This document shows positions 6,328 through 11,275 of a stretch of DNA of 11,275 nucleotides, one piece after another. Below the pieces are notes generated by a model. The model was given only the letters and a program-made list of their open reading frames with translations, searched no databases and was not told where the DNA came from. How positions within the stretch are numbered: position 1 is the first letter of the stretch; each line of letters opens with the position of its first letter. The position numbers and the translations under genes are program-made. This stretch comes from Desulfobulbaceae bacterium (lineage in GTDB: Bacteria; Desulfobacterota; Desulfobulbia; Desulfobulbales; UBA5123), in the NCBI GenBank assembly GCA_029865195.1, contig JAOUHH010000061.1, positions 1 to 11,275 on the forward strand. Reading direction: 5' to 3'.

Positions 6328-6353
6328 CTATCTAAAACCGACGCTCTTTTCAA
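6325..6353 (-). promoter_or_regulatory. Candidate sigma-70 promoter for flhF-flhG-fliA
   Basis: On the minus strand TTGAAA (6348-6353, 5 of 6 to consensus) is separated by 17 bp from TAGATT (6325-6330, 4 of 6). It sits in the only sizeable gap between export-gate genes and flhF. The leader to the flhF ATG would be about 75 nt. It would allow placement genes and fliA to be transcribed independently of the export operon. Confidence 0.42.
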
Positions 6354-6374
6354 GTGATACCGCTTAATGCGGGC

Positions 6375-8486
6375 TTAGCGCTTGGGGTTGATGTCGATGG
6401 ACCCCAGCGATTGGATTTTGGTGGTGGAGGTCAGTTCGTTGTGCGAAAGCACCAGGATCTGGGGCATGAACCGCTCCAGAAGCTGGCGCAGGTGCCGTCG
6501 GAGAATGGTGGTGGTGATGATGATCGGCTGATGCCCTTCGCCGGTCACCTTTTCCGCTGTTTCCTCGATGGCCTCCAGCAGGCGTTGGGCCAGATTCGGC
6601 TCCAGGGAGAGATATGCCCCCTGCTCCGTCTGCCGGATCGATTCGCGCAGGATGTCCTCGGTGCGGGTCGTCAGGGTCAGGACCGGCAGGTTGCCCTGGT
6701 CGTCGAGGAAAGAGGCGACGATGGAGCGGGCGAGTCGCTGGCGGACATATTCGGTGAGGATGTTGGGGTCCTTGCTCATGCCGGCGTGGTCGGCAAGGGT
6801 CTCGCAGATGGTGAGCAGGTCGCGGATGGAGACCCGCTCCCGCAGGAGGTTCTGCAGGACCTTCTGGACGCCGCCCAGGGTCAGCAGGTTGGGGACCAAC
6901 TCCTCCACCACCTTCGGTTGGGATTCGGCGAGGTGGTCGAGAAGCTTCTGGGTATCCTGGCGGCCAAGCAGTTCCGCGGCCTGACTGCGCAGAATCTCGG
7001 TGAGGTGGGTGGCGACCACCGTCGAGGGGTCGACCACGGTATAGCCGGCCACCTGCGCCTCGTCCTTGCGGTTGGGTTGAATCCACAGCGCCGGCAGGCC
7101 GAAGGCCGGCTCGGTGGTGGGGACGCCCTCTATCTTGCGCTTGGCGGCGCCGGCGTCCATGGCCAGATGGTGTCCCATCATCAGCTCGCCACGGGCCGCC
7201 TCCACGCCTTTTATCTGCAGGACATATTCGTCCGGCCGCAGTTGCAGGTTGTCGCGGACGTGGAGGGGCGGGATGATGACGCCCATCTCGGTGGCGAACT
7301 GGCGGCGGATGGAGCGGATCCGTTCCAGCAGATCGCCGTCCTGGCTTTCGTCAACAAGCGGGATGAGGCCGTAGCCCACCTCCAGTTCCAGGGTGTCCAT
7401 GCCCAGCAGGCTTTCCACCGTTTCCGGCGAGCCCGGCGGCAACTCGGCGATTTTCTTCTCTTCCTTCTCCTTCTGCTGGGTGATCTCCTCTTGCGCCTTG
7501 GCTTGAAAGGCCATGTAGGCAACGCCGCCCATCAGGGTGCCGAGAATCAGGAAGGGGAGATGCGGCAACCCCGGCACCATGCCGAAGAGCATGATGATGC
7601 CGGAGGAGACGGCCAGCGCCTGGGGCTGCATGCCGAACTGTTTGGAAAATTCCTTGCCCATGCTGTCGTCGGAGGCGGCGCGGCTGACGATGATACCGGC
7701 CGAGGTGGAGATGATCAGGGCCGGGATCTGCGAGACGAGGCCGTCGCCGATGGTGAGCAGGGTGTAGGTTTCGGCGGCGTTGGCAAGGTCCATCCCCTGC
7801 CGGATGACGCCGATGAAAAAGCCGCCCAGGATGTTGACAACCATGATGATCAGTCCGGCCACGGCCTCGCCGCGAACGAACTTGCTGGCACCGTCCATGG
7901 CGCCGTAAAATTCGGCCTGGCTGGAGATTTCCTTCCGCCGGAGCTTGGCTTGCTCCTCGTCGATTAACCCGGAGTTGAGGTCGGCGTCGATGGCCATCTG
8001 CTTGCCGGGCATGGCGTCAAGGGTGAAGCGGGCCGCCACCTCGGCGATACGGCCCGAACCCTTGGTGATGACGATGAAGTTGATCAGGACCATGATCAGG
8101 AAGATGATCAGGCCCACCGCGTAGTCGCCGCCGACCACGAAGTTGCCGAAGGAGTTGATCACCGAGCCGACCGCCCCTTGCCCTTCGTGTCCGTGCAGGA
8201 GGATGAGGCGGGTCGAGGCGATGTTGAGGGAGAGGCGGAAGAGGGTGGTGACCAGCAACAGCGACGGAAACGCGGAGAAATCCAGCGGGTTGGTGTTGTA
8301 CATCGCGATCATCAGGATGACCAGACCGATGGTGATGCTGGTTGACAGCAGCAGGTCGAGGACAAGGGGCTTCAGCGGCAGGATCATGACCATCAGGATG
8401 GCCACGACGCCCACCGCCACCACCAGGCTGGATGAATCGATGTTGATGGCCTTCAGCCCGGTCGCTGTTGTTTCGTTTTCCGCCAT
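6375..8486 (-). CDS. flhA: Flagellar type III export gate protein FlhA
   Basis: FlhA forms the nonameric ring of the flagellar export gate. It couples ion flow to secretion and receives chaperone-substrate complexes at its cytoplasmic domain. The 703-residue length is normal. The N-terminal half has about eight transmembrane helices (20-325). Between helices is the family signature RFTLDAMPGKQMAIDADLN (153-171). A charged linker (about 328-350) leads to the C-terminal cytoplasmic domain (about 360-690). Charged residues important in Salmonella FlhA are found at Arg93, Lys202 and Asp248, but the position of Salmonella Asp208 is Glu207 here (VRGEAVAG). The gene follows flhB by 43 nt. The ribosome site is weak (GGAAA, 4 nt from the ATG). 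Confidence 0.97.
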   Translation of the reverse strand: MAENETTATGLKAINIDSSSLVVAVGVVAILMVMILPLKPLVLDLLLSTSITIGLVILMIAMYNTNPLDFSAFPSLLLVTTLFRLSLNIASTRLILLHGHEGQGAVGSVINSFGNFVVGGDYAVGLIIFLIMVLINFIVITKGSGRIAEVAARFTLDAMPGKQMAIDADLNSGLIDEEQAKLRRKEISSQAEFYGAMDGASKFVRGEAVAGLIIMVVNILGGFFIGVIRQGMDLANAAETYTLLTIGDGLVSQIPALIISTSAGIIVSRAASDDSMGKEFSKQFGMQPQALAVSSGIIMLFGMVPGLPHLPFLILGTLMGGVAYMAFQAKAQEEITQQKEKEEKKIAELPPGSPETVESLLGMDTLELEVGYGLIPLVDESQDGDLLERIRSIRRQFATEMGVIIPPLHVRDNLQLRPDEYVLQIKGVEAARGELMMGHHLAMDAGAAKRKIEGVPTTEPAFGLPALWIQPNRKDEAQVAGYTVVDPSTVVATHLTEILRSQAAELLGRQDTQKLLDHLAESQPKVVEELVPNLLTLGGVQKVLQNLLRERVSIRDLLTICETLADHAGMSKDPNILTEYVRQRLARSIVASFLDDQGNLPVLTLTTRTEDILRESIRQTEQGAYLSLEPNLAQRLLEAIEETAEKVTGEGHQPIIITTTILRRHLRQLLERFMPQILVLSHNELTSTTKIQSLGSIDINPKR

Positions 8487-8529
8487 GAAGTTTCCGTTTT
8501 CTCAGTTGGTGGTTGCGGCGGCGCTGCCG

Positions 8530-9600
8530 CTACGCCATTTTGTTCTTTACACTGTACACATAGGCCAGCGTTTCCGCCACGGCCTGAAAGAGATTTTCCG
8601 GGATTGTTTCGTCGATTTCCGCGGTTTTGTAAAGGGCTTGAGCAAGCGGCTTGTCCTCCACGATCGTCACCCCGTGCTCCTTGGCGATTTCCTTGATCTT
8701 CTGGGCGATAACCCCGGCCCCCTTGGCGACGACCTTGGGCGCCGACATTGCCAGGGCGTCGTACTTGAGGGCAATGGCCAGGTGGGTGGGGTTGGTGATC
8801 ACCACGTCGGCGGTGGGCACTTCCGCCATCATCCGTTTGCGGGCCATCTCCATCTGGATCGAGCGGATCCGCCCCTTGACCTGGGGGTCGCCCTCGGTGG
8901 ATTTGGCCTCTTCCTTGACCTCCTGCTTGGTCATCTTCAGTTTCTCGTTGTACTGCCGTTTCTGAAAAACATAGTCGATGGCCGCCAGGAGGGCGATGAA
9001 CAGGGCCGATTTCAGGAAGATCCAGTAGGAGATCCGGCACATGAAGAGAAAGATGGAGATGGGCTCCTGATCCATGAGCGGCGGGATGTCGGGCAGGACC
9101 TTGACGATCTCCTTGTAGGCGATGATGGAGACGATGGCGAGTTTGGCAAGCGATTTGAACAGGTTGGCCAGGGTCTGCTTGGAAAAAAGGTTCGAGATGC
9201 CGGTGATCGGGTTCAGTTTGTCGAAATTGGGGGCCAGTTTCTCGGTCGCGAAGAGGATGCCCACCTGGGCGTAGTTGGCTACCAGCGCCGCCAGGAAGAT
9301 CGCCGCCGCCACCGGGCCGACGATGGAGATGGAGTAGAGCATGGCGTCACGGCTGATGGCGGTCATGTTATCCTGGATGATCCGGATGGTGTGCAGGTTG
9401 CCGAGATAGTAGCGGAGAAGGTTGTAGAATCTGGCCAGGATATAGTCGCCAAAGCCATAGATGGCCAGCAGTCCGGCCAGCAACACGGCGGCCGACGGCA
9501 CCTCCATACTTTTTGCGACATCGCCCTTGCGTCTGGCTTCCTCGATCCGCCGTCCGGTCGGGTCCTCGGTTTTGTCCTGGCCGCTCTCGTTTTCAGCCAT
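8530..9600 (-). CDS. flhB: Flagellar export switch protein FlhB
   Basis: FlhB sits in the export gate and switches substrate class from rod/hook to filament proteins after self-cleavage. The 356-residue protein starts with the typical polar segment (DKTEDPTGRRIEEARRKGDVAKSMEV), has four membrane helices (about 35-60, 90-112, 150-165 and 188-210), and a cytoplasmic domain with the self-cleaving motif Asn270-Pro271-Thr272-His273 intact. Length fits the family. It begins 3 nt after the fliR stop, with a run of six G 7 nt before the ATG inside the end of fliR, so translation is probably coupled. Confidence 0.97.
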   Translation of the reverse strand: MAENESGQDKTEDPTGRRIEEARRKGDVAKSMEVPSAAVLLAGLLAIYGFGDYILARFYNLLRYYLGNLHTIRIIQDNMTAISRDAMLYSISIVGPVAAAIFLAALVANYAQVGILFATEKLAPNFDKLNPITGISNLFSKQTLANLFKSLAKLAIVSIIAYKEIVKVLPDIPPLMDQEPISIFLFMCRISYWIFLKSALFIALLAAIDYVFQKRQYNEKLKMTKQEVKEEAKSTEGDPQVKGRIRSIQMEMARKRMMAEVPTADVVITNPTHLAIALKYDALAMSAPKVVAKGAGVIAQKIKEIAKEHGVTIVEDKPLAQALYKTAEIDETIPENLFQAVAETLAYVYSVKNKMA

Positions 9601-9603
9601 CGG

Positions 9604-10395
9604 TTATCCCCCCAGCCCCTTGGCCAGAACGGGCAGCAGCCGGCCGAGCATGTCGAAGTTGCGCAGCATGAGCGGCATGAAGAGGTTGAGCGACAGGCCG
9701 AAAAAGATGAAGCCGATGGCGATCTTCAACGGCATGGCGACGAGCATGACCGGAATCTGCGGCGATACCTTGGCGAGGATGCCCATGGCGATATCGGTGA
9801 AGAAGAGGACCGCGCCAACCGGGGCGATGATCTTGACGGCGAGAACGAACATGTGGCCGACGCCGTGGATGATCCCCTCGTAGCTTGCCTGGGTGATGTT
9901 GAGGCCGCCGGGGTGGACCCAGGTAAAGGATTCGACCAGGGTGCGGAAGAAGAGGTGGTGGCCGTTGACGCTCAGGAACAGCAGGGCCGCCAGCATGTGC
10001 CAGAAAAAGCCGATAATGGCGATCTGGGTGCCGTGTTGCGGGTCCATGACCCCGGCCATGGAGAACCCCATCTGCATGGCGACCATCTGGCCGGCGCTTT
10101 CCACGGCGGCGAAGACGAGGTGGGCAAAGAGGGCGAGGATGGCGACAAAGAGGATCTCCTTGGCCATGAAAATCATCATCCCCACCGCGCTGAGCGGCAG
10201 GTCGGCGCCGGTGACCGGCACCACCGGCAGGAGGATCAGGCTGGTCAGCAGGGTGAAGAGCGCTTTCACCTGCGGCGGGACGCTTTTCGAGCTGATGACC
10301 GGCATCAGGAAGATGAGCGGCCCCACCCTGGCCATGATGGCGACCAGGGCCAGGACATTGTTCAGGGACCAGTTGAGGAGGTCGGTGTCAACCAT
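9604..10395 (-). CDS. fliR: Flagellar export gate protein FliR
   Basis: FliR joins FliP and FliQ to form the core of the export channel. The protein is 263 residues, the usual size, and almost entirely hydrophobic with about six membrane-type segments. Family features include VGPLIFLMPVISSKSVPPQVKA near residues 24-45, FAAVESAGQMVAMQMGFSMA near 94-113 and the later SPQIPVMLVAMPLKIAIGF. It lies 18 nt after fliQ and 3 nt before flhB, inside the conserved fliP-fliQ-fliR-flhB-flhA order. The ribosome site is poor (GAGC), so it may depend on coupling with fliQ. Confidence 0.96.
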   Translation of the reverse strand: MVDTDLLNWSLNNVLALVAIMARVGPLIFLMPVISSKSVPPQVKALFTLLTSLILLPVVPVTGADLPLSAVGMMIFMAKEILFVAILALFAHLVFAAVESAGQMVAMQMGFSMAGVMDPQHGTQIAIIGFFWHMLAALLFLSVNGHHLFFRTLVESFTWVHPGGLNITQASYEGIIHGVGHMFVLAVKIIAPVGAVLFFTDIAMGILAKVSPQIPVMLVAMPLKIAIGFIFFGLSLNLFMPLMLRNFDMLGRLLPVLAKGLGG

Positions 10396-10413
10396 GGCGC
10401 TCGGCTCGCAGGG

Positions 10414-10683
10414 TCAGCGGATCAGTTCCGGGATGCGGGTGATGAGATCCGTGGTGTAGTCGGTGAGCTTGGTGAGCATCCAGGAGGCGAAGAAGAGCAT
10501 GCCCAGCATGATCGCGACGATCTTCGGGACAAAGGTGAGGGTCATCTCCTGGATTTGGGTCACCGATTGGAATACGGCGATGACGATGCCCACGACCATG
10601 CCGATCAGCAGCATCGGGCTCGCCACCAGCAGGGTGACGGTCATCGCGTCCTTGGCCAAGGTTATGATGGTTGTCTGGTCCAT
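10414..10683 (-). CDS. fliQ: Flagellar export gate protein FliQ
   Basis: This is an 89-residue protein with two hydrophobic hairpin segments (about 14-37 and 48-70), the expected size and shape for FliQ, four copies of which pack around the FliP-FliR core. Recognisable residues include SPMLLIGMVVGIVIAVFQSV and IQEMTLTFVPKIVA. It begins 3 nt after the fliP stop; GGGG lies 8 nt before the ATG. Confidence 0.96.
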   Translation of the reverse strand: MDQTTIITLAKDAMTVTLLVASPMLLIGMVVGIVIAVFQSVTQIQEMTLTFVPKIVAIMLGMLFFASWMLTKLTDYTTDLITRIPELIR

Positions 10684-10686
10684 GCG

Positions 10687-11275
10687 CTATACCCCGAAAC
10701 TCTTGACCAGTGAGCCGACGACCAGATACCAGCCGTCGACCAGGACGAAGAGCAGTAATTTGAACGGCAGTGAAACCATGACCGGCGGCAGCATCATCAT
10801 GCCCATGGAAAGCAGGACGCTGGCCACCACCATGTCGATGATCAGGAACGGGATAAAGAGGATGAAGCCGATCTCGAAGGCGGTTTTCAGTTCGCTGATC
10901 ATGAAGGCCGGGATCAGCGTCATGGTGGGGACGTCATCCTTGTTGCTCGGTTTCTGCATCTTGGCAATGGAGAGGAAGAGGCCCAGATCCTTTTCCCGGG
11001 TCTGGGAGAACATGAAGGCGCGCAACGGCTTCACCCCTTCGGCAATGGCCTGTTCGGCGTTGATCTGTTCGGCGAGATACGGCTTGACCGCCGTCTCGTT
11101 CATCTTGTTGAAAACCGGGCTCATGATGAAGAAGGTCAAAAACAGCGCGAGGCCGATCAGAACCTGGCTGGGTGGCGCCTGCTGGGTGCCCATGGCCTGC
11201 TTGAGGAAGCCGAAGGCGACGACCAGCCGGGTGAAGCAGGTCATCATCAGAAGGATGGCGGGGGCCATGGAGAGA
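10687..11275 (-). CDS. fliP: Flagellar export gate protein FliP (5' end outside window)
   Basis: Five FliP subunits form most of the export pore. About 195 C-terminal residues are present; complete FliP is about 240-250 residues with an N-terminal signal sequence, which here lies beyond the right edge. The frame stays open to the edge (Leu-Ser before MAPAILLMMTCFTRL), and in the family this stretch follows upstream sequence without a start, so Met at 11268 is internal. Family motifs visible are PPSQVLIGLALFLTFFIMSP, LRAFMFSQTREKDL, TSELKTAF-like MISELKTAFEIGF, and the C-terminal PFKLLLFVLVDGWYLVVGSL. Confidence 0.97.
   Translation of the reverse strand, partial: LSMAPAILLMMTCFTRLVVAFGFLKQAMGTQQAPPSQVLIGLALFLTFFIMSPVFNKMNETAVKPYLAEQINAEQAIAEGVKPLRAFMFSQTREKDLGLFLSIAKMQKPSNKDDVPTMTLIPAFMISELKTAFEIGFILFIPFLIIDMVVASVLLSMGMMMLPPVMVSLPFKLLLFVLVDGWYLVVGSLVKSFGV

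Noticed and set aside
6354..7967. Plus-strand open frame of 537 codons opposite flhA
   Set aside because: It is antisense to flhA with low-complexity GQ/D/H-rich translation and no recognisable family.
8143..10713. Very long plus-strand open frame (856 codons) opposite fliQ, fliR, flhB and part of flhA
   Set aside because: It lies antisense to four clearly recognised genes, and its translation is rich in His, Asp, Gly, Glu and Arg with no domain-like pattern. This is the usual shadow of GC-rich coding DNA.

Overview
The window is a compact stretch of about 58% GC (estimated by eye) in which every recognised gene is transcribed leftward (minus strand). It looks like a chromosomal flagellar locus from a Gram-negative bacterium with polar-type flagella. 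The flhF-flhG-fliA order, the CheY type and the RpoN-driven amt-glnB pair suggest a deltaproteobacterial-type organism (Desulfobacterota, perhaps Desulfobulbales-like). That placement is an inference from gene order and protein flavour and has not been tested by phylogeny.

In transcription order, the right-hand two thirds encode the flagellar type III export gate: fliP (5' end outside the window), fliQ, fliR, flhB and flhA. These are followed by the flagellar placement and number genes flhF and flhG, then the flagellar sigma factor fliA (sigma-28). FlhF and flhG overlap by 4 bp (ATGA). The longest gap within this run is the 131 nt between flhA and flhF. It holds a good candidate sigma-70 promoter with a perfect 14-bp palindrome laid over its start region. 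After fliA comes a 268-nt gap, then cheY and a FliL-like membrane protein with an unusually long acidic cytoplasmic N-terminus.

The left end is a separate nitrogen module: an ammonium channel (amt) followed by the start of a PII gene (glnB, cut by the window edge). It is preceded by a textbook sigma-54 promoter. Two copies of a quasi-palindromic 10-mer, arranged as a perfect 13-bp inverted repeat, are centred about 111 and 141 bp upstream of the predicted start, which is the layout of an NtrC-type enhancer.

Together the flagellar genes cover building the export gate, choosing where and how many flagella form, switching on late genes, and signalling to or stabilising the motor. No tRNA, rRNA, CRISPR array, insertion sequence or phage gene is visible, and no frameshift is apparent. 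I see no new enzymatic or defence system here. The most interesting items are the regulatory palindromes, the extended FliL-like protein and a substitution in a key charged residue of FlhA.
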